Numbered from the stretch's first letter, positions 26,326-35,641 are shown. The stretch is 64,000 bases of DNA from Franzmannia pantelleriensis (GCF_900102875.1 NZ_FNGH01000001.1:400993-464992), one strand, 5' to 3'. The notes: generated by a model from the letters alone, not told the origin. Numbers and translations: made by a program.

Positions 26326-26865
26326 TCACTTCTTCTTGGGGGCAAGAATCATGATCATCTGGCGCCCTTCCATCTTGGGGAAGGACTCCACATTGGCCAG
26401 ATCCTCGAGATCTGCGGCGACCCGCTCCATCAGCTTGCGGCCGATGTCCTGGTGCGCCATCTCGCGGCCACGAAACCGTAGCGTGACCTTGCCCTTGTCG
26501 CCACCTTCGAGGAAACGAATCAGGTTCTTCAGCTTGACCTGATAGTCGCCCTCGTCGGTGCCAGGCCGGAATTTGACTTCCTTGACCTGGATCTGCTTGG
26601 TCTTCTTCTTCTGAGCAGCTTTCTGCTTCTTCTGCTCGAAGACGAATTTGCCGTAATCCATTATCTTGCAAACGATCGGATCGGCGTTGGAAATCTGTAC
26701 GAGGTCCATACCGGCAGCTTCGGCACGCTCCAGCGCTTCACTGGTGGGCACAACACCCAACTGCTCGCCGTCGCTGTCGATCAGGCGAACCTGATCCTCG
26801 GTAATACGCTCGTTCATTGGGGGCCGCTTGTCCTGAACGCGCCCTCTTGGGTTGCTTCGCTTGAT
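26326..26865 (-). CDS. infC: translation initiation factor IF-3, with AUC start codon
   Basis: IF3 keeps 30S subunits free and proofreads the start codon. The conserved body is clear ([56 protein letters not shown]). A canonical ATG occurs only at 26817, which would remove the conserved N-terminal extension. Sixteen codons upstream in frame an ATC at 26865 lies 8 bases after GGAG (26877-26874) and gives [16 protein letters not shown] before MNERIT, aligning with the IKRE...DKR start of Pseudomonas IF3. The product is then 179 residues (E. coli 180). Non-AUG starts in infC let IF3 repress its own translation. thrS ends 50 bases upstream. Confidence 0.9.
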   Translation of the reverse strand: MKRSNPRGRVQDKRPPMNERITEDQVRLIDSDGEQLGVVPTSEALERAEAAGMDLVQISNADPIVCKIMDYGKFVFEQKKQKAAQKKKTKQIQVKEVKFRPGTDEGDYQVKLKNLIRFLEGGDKGKVTLRFRGREMAHQDIGRKLMERVAADLEDLANVESFPKMEGRQMIMILAPKKK

Positions 26866-26915
26866 CGCTACATCTCCGTGTTGGTTGACGTTGCCGTGGC
26901 CCGGGCAGCCGGCAA

Positions 26916-28814
26916 TCAGATCCCCTCGGCCACCAGGCGGGCGATGAGATCATCGACCCTGAAGGTACCCAGGTCTTCGCCGCTGCGAGTACGTACGGCC
27001 ACGGCGTCAGACTCGACTTCCTTATCTCCTACCACCAGGAGATAGGGAACTTTCTGCAACGTATGTTCCCGGATTTTAAAGCCGATCTTCTCGTTCCTCA
27101 AGTCCGCCTTGACGCGTAGACCGATTTTCTGCAAGCGCTTCTCGAGATCCAGGGCAAAATCCCGCTGCGCATCAGTGATATTGAGGATCGCCGCCTGCTG
27201 CGGCGCCAGCCACAGCGGCATGGCGCCAGCATAGTGCTCGATGAGAATTCCCAAAAAGCGCTCGAAGGAGCCGAGAATCGCACGATGCAGCATCACCGGG
27301 GTCTTGCGCGCCCCATCTTCGTCGACGAACTGGGCGCCCAGACGTCCAGGAAGATTGAAGTCGAGCTGCAGGGTACCACACTGCCAGACCCGATTGAGAC
27401 AATCGCGTAGTGCAAACTCGATCTTGGGGCCGTAGAACGCCCCTTCACCAGGCTGCAGCTCCCATTCGAGCCCCGTCGCATCAAGCGCCGCCTCGAGCCC
27501 CTCTTCGGCGCGATCCCATAGCGCCGCTTCGCCGAGGAAGTCATCCGGACGCGTGGAGAGCTTGAGTTCGACATCGTCGAAACCAAGCTCCTTGTAGACC
27601 TCCAGCGTAAGGCGAATGAAGGCCTCGGCTTCGGACTGAATCTGGCGCTCGCTGCAGAAGATGTGCGCATCATCCTGGGTAAAGCCACGTACTCGCATCA
27701 GCCCATGCAGCGAGCCGGACGGTTCATTACGGTGGCAGCTGCCGAATTCGGCGAGACGCAGCGGCAGATCACGATAGCTCTTGAGCCCCTGATTGAACAC
27801 CTGGACGTGGCACGGGCAATTCATCGGCTTGACCGCGTACTCGCGCTTCTCCGACTCGGTAGTGAACATCAATTCACTGTAGTGGCCCCAGTGGCCCGAC
27901 TTTTTCCACAACGAGAGGTCCACCACCTGCGGCGTCTTGATCTCCTGGTAGCCGTGGGCGACCTGCACCCGGCGCATGTACTGCTCAAGCGCCTGGTACA
28001 TGGTCCAGCCATTGGGGTGCCAGAACACCATCCCCGGCGCCTCCTCCTGAAGATGGAAGAGATCCATCTTCCTGGCCAGCTTGCGATGATCGCGCTTCTC
28101 GGCCTCCTCGAGCCGCTTGAGATAGGCCTTGAGCTGTTTCTTGTCAGGCCAGGCGGTGCCGTAGATGCGCGTCAGCATCGGCTTGTCAGCGTCGCCACGC
28201 CAATAGGCGCCGGCCAGCTTGGTCAGCTTGAACGCCTTGAGGTGCCGGGTATTGGGCACATGGGGCCCGCGACACATGTCGACGTACTCTTGGTGATGGT
28301 AGAGACGAATGGTCTCGCCCTCGGGAATCCCGCGCACGATCTCCTGCTTGTAGGTCTCATCGCGGTGCAGGAAGGTCAGCATCGCCTGATCCCGATCGAC
28401 GTATTCGCGAACCACATCGTAGCCCTGCTCGATCAGCTGCTTCATGCGCGTCTCGATGGCCACGAGATCGTCCGGGGTCACCGAACGACCGAAGTCGATG
28501 TCGTAGTAGAAGCCGTCGTCGATCACCGGACCGATGGCCATCTTGGCCTCAGGATAGAGCTGCTTCACCGCGTGCCCGATCAAGTGCGCGCAGGAGTGGC
28601 GGATTACCTCCAGGCCCTCCTCGTCACGCGCCGTGAGGATGGCGACCGTGGCATCGTGATCGATGACATCGGCGGCGTCGACCGGCACGTCGTCGATCTT
28701 GCCGGCCACGCAGGCCTTGGCCAGCCCGGGCCCGATCGATTCGGCCAGTTGCATCACGGTAAGCGGTTCGTCGAAGGTTCTCTGACTGCCATCAGGCAGG
28801 GTCACGATGGGCAT
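26916..28814 (-). CDS. thrS: threonyl-tRNA synthetase
   Basis: Class II synthetase of 632 residues. Domains: N-terminal TGS (1-60, [11 protein letters not shown]), the second additional/editing domain with its [11 protein letters not shown] motif (HxxxH), the catalytic core with [10 protein letters not shown] (zinc Cys) and the [20 protein letters not shown] block, and a C-terminal anticodon-binding domain. The start chosen is the ATG at 28814, preceded by AAGGA; an upstream in-frame codon at 28868 has no support. It heads the translation operon. E. coli ThrS represses its own mRNA through tRNA-like arms; that was not assessed here. Confidence 0.97.
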   Translation of the reverse strand: MPIVTLPDGSQRTFDEPLTVMQLAESIGPGLAKACVAGKIDDVPVDAADVIDHDATVAILTARDEEGLEVIRHSCAHLIGHAVKQLYPEAKMAIGPVIDDGFYYDIDFGRSVTPDDLVAIETRMKQLIEQGYDVVREYVDRDQAMLTFLHRDETYKQEIVRGIPEGETIRLYHHQEYVDMCRGPHVPNTRHLKAFKLTKLAGAYWRGDADKPMLTRIYGTAWPDKKQLKAYLKRLEEAEKRDHRKLARKMDLFHLQEEAPGMVFWHPNGWTMYQALEQYMRRVQVAHGYQEIKTPQVVDLSLWKKSGHWGHYSELMFTTESEKREYAVKPMNCPCHVQVFNQGLKSYRDLPLRLAEFGSCHRNEPSGSLHGLMRVRGFTQDDAHIFCSERQIQSEAEAFIRLTLEVYKELGFDDVELKLSTRPDDFLGEAALWDRAEEGLEAALDATGLEWELQPGEGAFYGPKIEFALRDCLNRVWQCGTLQLDFNLPGRLGAQFVDEDGARKTPVMLHRAILGSFERFLGILIEHYAGAMPLWLAPQQAAILNITDAQRDFALDLEKRLQKIGLRVKADLRNEKIGFKIREHTLQKVPYLLVVGDKEVESDAVAVRTRSGEDLGTFRVDDLIARLVAEGI

Positions 28815-28977
28815 TGCGGCGGTTCCTTGGGCGCAGTGGTGATCCATACCAGGGATCACATGTCGCAACAGGTGAATGTCTAAACGTACTGATCAAATAG
28901 TTGCGTCGAAAAACAGGCGCCTACATTACCAGATGGCGCCCCCAACGCGCCATGGGCGGCGCAAGGGACGCATACGC

Positions 28978-29008
28978 AACGAGGGAGTGCCGATGGCACT
29001 CCCTCGTT
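28978..29008 (-). terminator. terminator after the OmpA-like lipoprotein gene
   Basis: Perfect 14-bp stem aacgagggagtgcc (28978-28991) with ggcactccctcgtt (28995-29008), loop gat, 51 bases beyond the stop of the lipoprotein gene and before the thrS promoter region. There is no T run. Confidence 0.75.
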
Positions 29009-29059
29009 AGGTGAGCGGCAGGCATGCCGCTCAGGCATCAAGCGCCGGGGCGCTAGCCC

Positions 29060-29758
29060 TTACTGACGGTCGATTTCGACACGACGGTTCTGAGCGCGCC
29101 CTTCATCAGTCTCGTTGGTGGCGACCGGGCGCTCTTCACCGAAGCCGCGAGTCCGCATGCGGTTCTCGGCGATGCCCTGGGACACGAGGTAGTCACGAAC
29201 GGAGTCGGCGCGACGCTGGGACAGCCCCTGATTGTACTGGGGGTTACCCACCGAGTCGGTGTGGCCGTCGATGTTGACGCGCAGATCGGTATTTTCGCGC
29301 AGGCGATGTGCCACTTCGTCCAGCGTCATGCTGGCTTCCGGACGCAGCTCGGCAGAATCGAACGCGAAGGTGACCTCGCTGCTCAGCACCACCGGCTCGA
29401 ACTCGGGCTCAGGCTCCGGCTCGGGTTCCGGCATCGGCTCGGGTTCCGGCTGAGGCTGCGGCTCAGGAGTACGATCGGCGCACAGCAGTGCACCAGCAGC
29501 AGAACCCACACCAAAACCGATAGCGCCACCCTGCTCTTCATCGGAGCTACCGGCAGTAGCATAACCGATGCTGCCGCCAATCAAGCCACCTGCAACGCCG
29601 CAAACGGCGGGGTGCTGGTACCAAGCGCGATCGGCAGAAGAGGAGGAACCAGACATCTGAGCGGATGTCTGCCCCCCGGTGGGACCAGAGGTAGCACAGC
29701 CAGCGAGGCCCAGTGCCAGTGCGGAACCGATCAGCAAGCCAGTCGTTGATTTTTTCAT
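29060..29758 (-). CDS. OmpA-family peptidoglycan-associated lipoprotein
   Basis: 232-residue outer-membrane lipoprotein. The signal peptide MKKSTTGLLIGSALALGLAGC ends in lipobox LAGC (Cys21). A glycine-zipper segment (about 52-92, GGLIGGSIGYA and GAIGFGVGSAAGAL) follows, then a Pro-Glu repeat linker (about 97-121). The C-terminal OmpA domain (about 125-232) has DGHTDSVG and NQGLSQRRADSVRDYL, with the Asp/Arg pair that holds diaminopimelate of peptidoglycan. It resembles Pal/YiaD-type anchors. The 5' leader carries a small hairpin (29789-29803) and a good AAGGAG. Confidence 0.9.
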   Translation of the reverse strand: MKKSTTGLLIGSALALGLAGCATSGPTGGQTSAQMSGSSSSADRAWYQHPAVCGVAGGLIGGSIGYATAGSSDEEQGGAIGFGVGSAAGALLCADRTPEPQPQPEPEPMPEPEPEPEPEFEPVVLSSEVTFAFDSAELRPEASMTLDEVAHRLRENTDLRVNIDGHTDSVGNPQYNQGLSQRRADSVRDYLVSQGIAENRMRTRGFGEERPVATNETDEGRAQNRRVEIDRQ

Positions 29759-30040
29759 GTAAGACTCCTTCTTAACACAGCGCTAGTCGTAACCCTTGGT
29801 TACACCGCGTATCCACGTAAACCGTCGAGTTGGTTCGTATTTCTCGACTTACTCAGGGTAAAAGAAAGCACATTTGCAACAATTCGGCTAGTGCTCATGT
29901 GCTAATGCGCATGGTCTCATGCCTGCGCTGATAGCACCAGTCATGTTCACAGGCACGTCACGCATACGCATGCCACAGCAAGAATTTAAACCATGTGAAA
30001 CTCTTGTACAAGAAAGTGAGCAACATTCGCCGCGCACTAG

Positions 30041-30508
30041 TCAGTGCAGGGTTTCCGGCCAGCCCTGTTTGAAGCGCTCCACAGCGCGTGCCGCATCCAG
30101 CAGCGCCGGACGGTGGGCGTCCTCCACCGCCAGGCGCTGGCGGTCTTCATCCATACGCTGGCGGGGTGTCAGTTCATTGCGTGAGGAGTGCGTACGCAGG
30201 TGCTGAGTTTCGTCGTATACAGTGACGAAAACCCGAAACGTGTCCCGCTCCACCAGCGCCGGATCGATGATCTCAAGCAGCACCTTGCAGCGCAGCGCAC
30301 CTTCGACAAGATCGACCTGTTCGGCGCGCATGGCAGACGCAATGGCGCCTAGGCTATCGAGACAGTTCTGATGCGCACGGCGAGTCTCTTCCTGACGAAA
30401 CACCTCGCGTCGGCGCACCTCTCGCCACAGCGTGGCGGCATAGGCACCAAGGCCAGCGACAATGACCACGGCAAGCGCCGCAAGGCTCCAGAACAGGGTA
30501 GCGCTCAT
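30041..30508 (-). CDS. DUF2489-like membrane-anchored protein
   Basis: 155 residues: one N-terminal membrane helix (5-27, LFWSLAALAVVIVAGLGAYAA) and a cytoplasmic alpha-helical domain. The pattern with CLDSLGAIASAMRAEQVDLVEGALRCKVLLEIIDP, then HLRTHSSRNELTPRQRMDEDRQRL, matches my recollection of DUF2489. Function unknown. It lies between the OmpA-type lipoprotein and the cytochrome oxidase assembly genes, on the same strand as both, 109 bases beyond cyoE's stop in the transcription order. Confidence 0.65.
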   Translation of the reverse strand: MSATLFWSLAALAVVIVAGLGAYAATLWREVRRREVFRQEETRRAHQNCLDSLGAIASAMRAEQVDLVEGALRCKVLLEIIDPALVERDTFRVFVTVYDETQHLRTHSSRNELTPRQRMDEDRQRLAVEDAHRPALLDAARAVERFKQGWPETLH

Positions 30509-30617
30509 ACACTCTCAACTCAGTTAACAGGTGATTGGCAAGTCCGTGCACCATACTCAGCCGCTAACGATCCAGCAAGCCGGTACCGGTTCTTATCACG
30601 TCCATACCGACTGACGC

Positions 30618-31553
30618 TCACATCACCCAGTTAACGGCATAGTGATCGAACAGCAGGACGCCAAACACGCCGAGGATATAGCGAATCGAGAACCAGAAGG
30701 CGTTGATCGGCGCCTGCTCGTCACGCCCCCGCCACACCTTCCAATTCCAGAACATGAAGCGCGCGTTGAGGGCCGTGACCCCGACCAGATAGATCATCCC
30801 ACTCATGCCAATCACGAACGGCATCAGGGTCACCGCCACCGTCAACCAGCCATACAGCCACACCTGGAGGCGGGTGAAGGCATCGCCATGCGTAACCGGC
30901 AGCATCGGCACGCCGGCCTTGGCGTATTCGTCACGCTTGTGTATCGCCAGCGCCCAAAAGTGCGGCGGCGTCCAGGCAAACACGATCAGCAGCAGTAACA
31001 AGGGTTCGGCGCCCAGCTGGCCGGTTACCGCCGTCCAGCCCAACAGCGGCGGCGCAGCACCTGCAACGCCACCGATTACGATATTCTGCGGGGTGGCACG
31101 CTTGAGAAAAGCCGTATAGATCAGCGCATAACCCACCAGTGACGCCAGCGTTAGCCACGCTGTCAAGGCGTTGACCTGCCATAGCAGCAGCGTGAAGCCA
31201 AGCACTGACAGACCAGTAGCCCACAGCAGCGCATAGTGGGTAGGCAAGCGCTGCGTGGCTAGCGGGCGGCGGGAGGTACGCACCATCATGGCATCGAGGC
31301 GACGGTCAAGGACATGGTTATAGGCGGCTGCCCCACCGGCGCAAAGGGCGATCCCTGCCAGGCCATAGACCACGCTGGCCAGTGGCGGTATGCCCGGGGT
31401 TGCCAGCGCCATCCCGACCAGTGCGCAAGCCAGCATCACGATCACCACACGCGGCTTGCACAGGGTGACCAGGTCACGCCATTGCCATGCCACCGTCAGG
31501 CTACTCTCGCGGCCTGCCAGCAATTCGCCCTGTTCGATCGCCGCATTACGCAT
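30618..31553 (-). CDS. cyoE: protoheme IX farnesyltransferase (heme O synthase)
   Basis: UbiA-family membrane prenyltransferase that adds farnesyl to haem B to make haem O. 311 residues and about nine membrane helices. The Asp-rich motif region reads AAYNHVLDRRLDAMMVRTSRRP, and the second half holds WTPPHFWALAIHKRDEYAKAGVPMLPV, diagnostic for CtaB/CyoE. It overlaps ctaA by 8 bases, so the two haem A steps are coupled. Its product goes to CtaA, then to the aa3 oxidase encoded upstream. Confidence 0.96.
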   Translation of the reverse strand: MRNAAIEQGELLAGRESSLTVAWQWRDLVTLCKPRVVIVMLACALVGMALATPGIPPLASVVYGLAGIALCAGGAAAYNHVLDRRLDAMMVRTSRRPLATQRLPTHYALLWATGLSVLGFTLLLWQVNALTAWLTLASLVGYALIYTAFLKRATPQNIVIGGVAGAAPPLLGWTAVTGQLGAEPLLLLLIVFAWTPPHFWALAIHKRDEYAKAGVPMLPVTHGDAFTRLQVWLYGWLTVAVTLMPFVIGMSGMIYLVGVTALNARFMFWNWKVWRGRDEQAPINAFWFSIRYILGVFGVLLFDHYAVNWVM

Positions 31554-32616
31554 GCGCCCACTCCTTCTTGTCGTCCACTTGCTGATATCCCGGCTTGTCG
31601 GAGCGCATCAGGCTCGCTCGCCAGTAGGCGAGCGTCAACACTACTATCAATAGTACGGCACCTGCGGTATGCGCAAGCGCCAGGCTCAGCGGTAGCCACA
31701 GCAATACATTGGCAACCCCCAGCGCGACTTGGAACGCATAGCTACCCAGTATGCCCAGCATCCAGGGCCGCATCTCTCGCCGCGACCAGTGTGCCACGGC
31801 GAGCAGTACCAGCCCCACCCCCAGCGCCAATGCGCCGAGCCGATGGCCGAAGTGGATAGCGGTGCGCGCATCGGCGTGCAGCTGACCATGCAGGTAGTTG
31901 GGCCCCACCGTCTGGGTCAAATGAAAGCCGTCGCTCCAGTCCATCTCCGGCCACCACTCGCCGTTGCAGGTCGGGAATCCCTGACACGAGATGCCGGCGT
32001 AGTTGCTCGACGTCCACCCCCCCAGCGCCAACTGCCCCACCAGCAGGGCAGCCACCAGCGCCCAGAGTAGCGACATTCGGCGCTTGACCCGTGGCTGCTG
32101 CACCCCTTCGAGAGTGGCCTGGCGCAGACGCAGATGCAGCCACAGAAATAGCAGCATCACGGTAAGCCCGCCGAGCAGGTGCAGGGTGACAACCTGCGGC
32201 CACAGCTTGAGGGTGACGGTAAAGGCACCAAAGGCCCCCTGCAGGATGATCACCGCCAGCAGCGCCAGGGTCAGACGCCACGGAAACCCCGCCCGGCGAC
32301 GCAGCGGTAGCGCTAATGCGACCAGCGCCAAGACCAGCAGGCCGAGGGCCGACGCGATGTAACGATGAACCATCTCCACCCAGGCCTTGAACGTCTCGAG
32401 GGGGGCATCGGGGGAATGCAGCGAGGCGGTATCAGCATCGGGCACCACCAGCCGGCCATAACAGCCCGGCCAGTCGGGACAGCCAAGCCCGGCATCGACT
32501 AATCGCGTCCAGACGCCGACCAGGATCACCACGATGGTGAACACCACCCCCATCAGGCTCAAGCCACGCAGTAGCCTGAGCCGCGCTATCGGCTTCTCCA
32601 TCGCGCCATCCATCAC
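31546..32616 (-). CDS. ctaA: heme A synthase (COX15/CtaA)
   Basis: Eight-helix membrane monooxygenase that converts haem O to haem A for cytochrome aa3. 356 residues if the GTG at 32616 is used, 7 bases after GAGGA; ATGs at 32613 and 32601 are alternatives. Landmarks are the WTRLVDAGLGCPDWPGCYG loop near residue 37, the paired GISCQGFPTCNGEWWP loop in the second half, and helix-borne His residues in EMVHRYIAS and IHFGHRLGALA. Overlaps cyoE downstream. Confidence 0.95.
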   Translation of the reverse strand: MMDGAMEKPIARLRLLRGLSLMGVVFTIVVILVGVWTRLVDAGLGCPDWPGCYGRLVVPDADTASLHSPDAPLETFKAWVEMVHRYIASALGLLVLALVALALPLRRRAGFPWRLTLALLAVIILQGAFGAFTVTLKLWPQVVTLHLLGGLTVMLLFLWLHLRLRQATLEGVQQPRVKRRMSLLWALVAALLVGQLALGGWTSSNYAGISCQGFPTCNGEWWPEMDWSDGFHLTQTVGPNYLHGQLHADARTAIHFGHRLGALALGVGLVLLAVAHWSRREMRPWMLGILGSYAFQVALGVANVLLWLPLSLALAHTAGAVLLIVVLTLAYWRASLMRSDKPGYQQVDDKKEWAHA

Positions 32617-32626
32617 CTTGTCATCC

Positions 32627-33154
32627 TCACGTATCGCTCAGCGCGGTTGCTTGATCATTGTTCATGCGTAGCAGGTGATTGAGATCTGCCAACACGTCCT
32701 GGGGATCCACCCCTGCCGAATAGCTCAACACCGCCTCTCCCTGGGGGTCGAGCAGCCACAGCTGGCCACTATCGCGCCATGCCGGCAACGCCTGCCACTC
32801 GCCAAGCACCTCACCGGGCAAGACCTCGTCAGCAGGCCCCAGGCGTAGTCGCGTCACCCGCGGTGCCTCACGACCCAGTGCACGATGCAACCGCCACCAC
32901 TGGTCGGCCTCGGCCTCGCAGCCCTCGGCACAGTCGAACGCCAGCACCCAATCGCCATGATCGATGGCTGGGCGAGGATCGACCAGCGGCCAACCGGCAA
33001 GTCGTGGCACATCGGGATTGAGCTCCCCATGAGCGGTACGTTCATCGGGTATGCCGATACGAAATTCGACCATCACCCAAGCACTGGCCAGCGGCGCTGC
33101 AAACAGCATGATCAAGGCCAGCAGTTTCATTCGTTGTCTGTTCAGTGGGCTCAT
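32627..33154 (-). CDS. SCO-like thioredoxin-fold protein of the oxidase cluster
   Basis: 175 residues with an N-terminal membrane anchor (RQRMKLLALIMLFAAPLASAW). The soluble part has a CxxxC motif (DCAEGC, about residues 74-79), and its C-terminus LLDPQGEAVLSYSAGVDP...DLNHLLRM matches the end of SCO1/SenC proteins. SCO proteins deliver copper to, or reduce, the CuA site of subunit II. I saw no clear His ligand beyond CxxxC, so a thiol role is equally possible. Its ATG overlaps the SURF1 stop (ATGA) and it lies between SURF1 and ctaA, which supports an oxidase-assembly role. Confidence 0.65.
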   Translation of the reverse strand: MSPLNRQRMKLLALIMLFAAPLASAWVMVEFRIGIPDERTAHGELNPDVPRLAGWPLVDPRPAIDHGDWVLAFDCAEGCEAEADQWWRLHRALGREAPRVTRLRLGPADEVLPGEVLGEWQALPAWRDSGQLWLLDPQGEAVLSYSAGVDPQDVLADLNHLLRMNNDQATALSDT

Positions 33155-33903
33155 GGTTCCCGCTCCCGCTCACTCGTTGTCGAGGCAGCACCCGACTCGC
33201 GACCATCGCGTATCAGGCGCCGCCCCCCTATCAGCATTACCGCAAGCGCCGCCAAAGCCAACCCCCACCATTGGATGGCATAGCCGGTGTGGCGGCTGGG
33301 AGGCATAACGCTGGGCTCCCACCAGGGCGTGAACATACCCGCCCCTTGCTGCATATGCAGCCAGCCGGGATGCGCGAATTCGCCAAGATCGGCCTGCCAG
33401 GGCAGCAGCGCCAGGCGCTGCAACCGCCGCTCCTCCTGGTTGGGGCCAAACAGCAGGGCGATCTCACCGGCCGGCTGCCACTGGCCGGTTATCGCGACCT
33501 TGCCTTGCGGGGTCTCGATCTCGGGATCGACACGACTGCCGCCAGTAGGGACGAAACCGCGTTGAATCAACCACACCCGACCGTCTTCTGTACGCAACGG
33601 CGTCAGCGCTGCCACCCCCACCTGCCCTTCGACCACGCGATTGTCGAGAAAGTAGGTTTGATCGGCGATAAACTCACCGCGCAGGCTGATCTGAGCCCCT
33701 TCTGGCGGGGTGTCATGGGGCGCGCTCAACTGCGGAGCGTCAGATAAGCGCTGCAGGTAGTCGCGCTTGTCGGCGGCACGCTCCCACTGCCACATGCCCA
33801 AGGCAATGCCCAGTGAGACCAGCAGGCACCAAACCAGCCACCACCACCATAAGCGCTTGACATGTCGCACCGGCTTGCTTGAACTGGGCGTCTGAAAACT
33901 CAC
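33151..33903 (-). CDS. SURF1-family cytochrome oxidase assembly protein
   Basis: About 250 residues with two membrane helices, one at the N-terminus (WWWWLVWCLLVSLGIALGMWQW, about 20-40) and one near the C-terminus (GYAIQWWGLALAALAVMLIG). The WQWERAADKR segment, the RG-FVP strand and the HTGYAIQWWGLA block are family hallmarks. Surf1 helps insert haem a into subunit I. The start is uncertain: GTG at 33903 is used here; the ATG at 33915 would overlap the ATG of the divergent DUF2909 gene base for base. Confidence 0.88.
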   Translation of the reverse strand: MSFQTPSSSKPVRHVKRLWWWWLVWCLLVSLGIALGMWQWERAADKRDYLQRLSDAPQLSAPHDTPPEGAQISLRGEFIADQTYFLDNRVVEGQVGVAALTPLRTEDGRVWLIQRGFVPTGGSRVDPEIETPQGKVAITGQWQPAGEIALLFGPNQEERRLQRLALLPWQADLGEFAHPGWLHMQQGAGMFTPWWEPSVMPPSRHTGYAIQWWGLALAALAVMLIGGRRLIRDGRESGAASTTSEREREP

Positions 33904-33913
33904 GGAGTATCCC

Positions 33914-34102
33914 ATGCTGAAAGCGTTGATCGCCCTGACATTTCTTACCATGCTCGCCAGCCTTGCGGCGGGCGCCGGCTTCCTGCTGCGCGACCACGGC
34001 AACTCCCGGCGCCTGTTGACGTCGCTGAAGCTGCGCGTCTCAATGGCCGGCCTACTGATCTTACTACTCGGCTACGGCTTTTACATCGGCGATCTGGCCT
34101 GA
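33914..34102 (+). CDS. DUF2909 twin-transmembrane small protein
   Basis: 62 residues with two membrane helices (MLKALIALTFLTMLASLAAG and VSMAGLLILLLGYGFYIG) joined by FLLRDHGNSRRLLTSLKLR, the layout of DUF2909 proteins found next to oxidase genes in Pseudomonas and relatives. GGAG lies 6 bases before the ATG. It is the only plus-strand gene inside the oxidase cluster, divergent from SURF1 and convergent with subunit III. Function unknown; a small oxidase-associated subunit is plausible. Confidence 0.8.
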   Translation: MLKALIALTFLTMLASLAAGAGFLLRDHGNSRRLLTSLKLRVSMAGLLILLLGYGFYIGDLA

Positions 34103-34122
34103 ACAGCGCCCCATCACGCGAA

Positions 34123-34145
34123 GGCCCGGCAGCAAGTGCCGGGCC
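34123..34145. terminator. hairpin between DUF2909 gene and subunit III gene
   Basis: Arms ggcccggca (34123-34131) and tgccgggcc (34137-34145), a 9-bp stem with loop gcaag, lie between the two convergent stops. Confidence 0.7.
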
Positions 34146-34167
34146 CGATAACGGATGTCGGCTTTCC

Positions 34168-35028
34168 TCAAAAGACGTAGACGAACAGGAACAGCCCGAT
34201 CCATACCACGTCGACGAAGTGCCAGTACCAGCATGATGCCTCGAAGCCGAAGTGGTCATGCCCCCCAAAATGCCCGCGAAGAATCCTGACCAGCATCACC
34301 GCCAGGATGGTCACACCGATAATCACGTGCAGGCCATGGAAGCCCGTCAACATGAAGAAGGTGGCGCCGTAGATCCCGGCCTGCAGCGTGATCCCGTAGT
34401 GGGTCACAGCCTGATAATATTCAACGCCCTGGATGATCACGAACACGAAGCCCAGCGCCAAGGTAGCAATCAGCCAGTTACGGCAGGCCGTACGGTTGCT
34501 CTCCTTGAGCCCCTCGTGGGCAATGGTCAGGGTGATACTGGAGGCCACCAGAATCAGCGTGTTGACCAGCGGCAGCTGCCACGGGTTCATCACCTCGCGA
34601 GGACCGCTGACGCTCGGATCAGGGGGACTCATCAACGGCCAGGTCGCCGAGAAATCGGGCCACAGCAGTGCTGCCACGCCCTTGGCCCCCTCGCCGTCGA
34701 GCCACGGCAGGGCGAATACGCGGATGTAGAACAGGGCACCGAAGAAGGCGGCGAAGAACATCACTTCGGAGAAGATGAACCAGCCCATGCCCTGCCGGAA
34801 GGAGCGATCCATCTGGGCGTCATAAAGCCCCTGACGCGACTCCATCACCACATCCCGGAACCACAGCGCCATCACCGTCAGCACACCGATCAGCCCCAGC
34901 GACATGACAATGGTGCCGTTGCCATGTACCAGCGCCATGCCGGCACCGATCATCATCACCCCAAGCGCCAGCGACCCCAGTACCGGCCACTTGCTGGTTG
35001 CGGGTACATAGTAACTGCCACCACTCAT
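34168..35028 (-). CDS. ctaE: cytochrome c oxidase subunit III
   Basis: 286-residue, seven-helix membrane subunit. It begins MSGGSYYVPATSKWPVLGS; the WFIFSEVMFFAAFFGALFYIR helix carries the conserved Glu, and the C-terminal FHGLHVIIG and ASCWYWHFVDVVWIGLFLFVYVF complete the family pattern. It stabilises subunit I and lipid-mediated oxygen access. Its start overlaps the cox11 stop by 4 bases (ATGA). Confidence 0.97.
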   Translation of the reverse strand: MSGGSYYVPATSKWPVLGSLALGVMMIGAGMALVHGNGTIVMSLGLIGVLTVMALWFRDVVMESRQGLYDAQMDRSFRQGMGWFIFSEVMFFAAFFGALFYIRVFALPWLDGEGAKGVAALLWPDFSATWPLMSPPDPSVSGPREVMNPWQLPLVNTLILVASSITLTIAHEGLKESNRTACRNWLIATLALGFVFVIIQGVEYYQAVTHYGITLQAGIYGATFFMLTGFHGLHVIIGVTILAVMLVRILRGHFGGHDHFGFEASCWYWHFVDVVWIGLFLFVYVF

Positions 35029-35594
35029 GCGTCACCTCCTGATCCCGGCGCTACCTGCGCCTGTAATTGTGCTTTCTCTTCGGCCACGGGATACAGCGTG
35101 TAGACCATCGTAACGGTGTTGACGTCTTTGGGAAGGTCACGCGTCAACTGGAAGACCAGCGGCATCTCGACCCGCTCGCCGGCCTCGAGTCGCTGCTCGT
35201 CAAAACAGAAGCAGTTGACCTTGCGCAGGTAGCGCGAGGCCTGTGACGGCGATACGCTAGGCACTGCACGACCCGACAAAGCACTGCCGCTCTGGTTGGT
35301 AAAGGCAAAGTTGATCTCGGTGGGCTGCCCCGGATGCACTCTGACCTGACGCTGCTCGACGTCGAGAATCCACGGCAAGCCAGAGCCCGAGCGGGTAATA
35401 AACTGCACCGTGACATAACGCGACTCATCGACCTCCTCGCTGACCAGTGTCTGGGCGCGCTCATCGACCTTGCCGTTGACCCCGGTGATGCGGCAGAAGA
35501 CGTCATAAAGCGGTACCAGCGCGAAAGCGAAGGCAAACATCGCGATCAGCACCAGGACGCTGCGGAACACGGTGCGTTGAACGGGATTCATCAT
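35025..35594 (-). CDS. ctaG: cytochrome c oxidase assembly protein Cox11/CtaG
   Basis: 189 residues; an N-terminal membrane anchor (15-38) and a periplasmic immunoglobulin-like copper chaperone domain. The copper motif is KVNCFCFDEQRL (CFCF), with the upstream VFCRITGVNGK providing the third conserved Cys. It delivers Cu to the CuB site of subunit I. Start MMNPVQRTV; either of the two first ATGs may be used. It sits between ctaD and ctaE, the standard order. Confidence 0.95.
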   Translation of the reverse strand: MMNPVQRTVFRSVLVLIAMFAFAFALVPLYDVFCRITGVNGKVDERAQTLVSEEVDESRYVTVQFITRSGSGLPWILDVEQRQVRVHPGQPTEINFAFTNQSGSALSGRAVPSVSPSQASRYLRKVNCFCFDEQRLEAGERVEMPLVFQLTRDLPKDVNTVTMVYTLYPVAEEKAQLQAQVAPGSGGDA

Positions 35595-35641
35595 GCCGAC
35601 TCTCCTCTATGCCCGCCGGCGTTACCGGCGGGCGTCAGGGG

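Noticed and set aside
27663-28883. A 406-residue frame antisense to thrS
   Set aside because: It overlaps a certain threonyl-tRNA synthetase gene and shows composition typical of a shadow frame.
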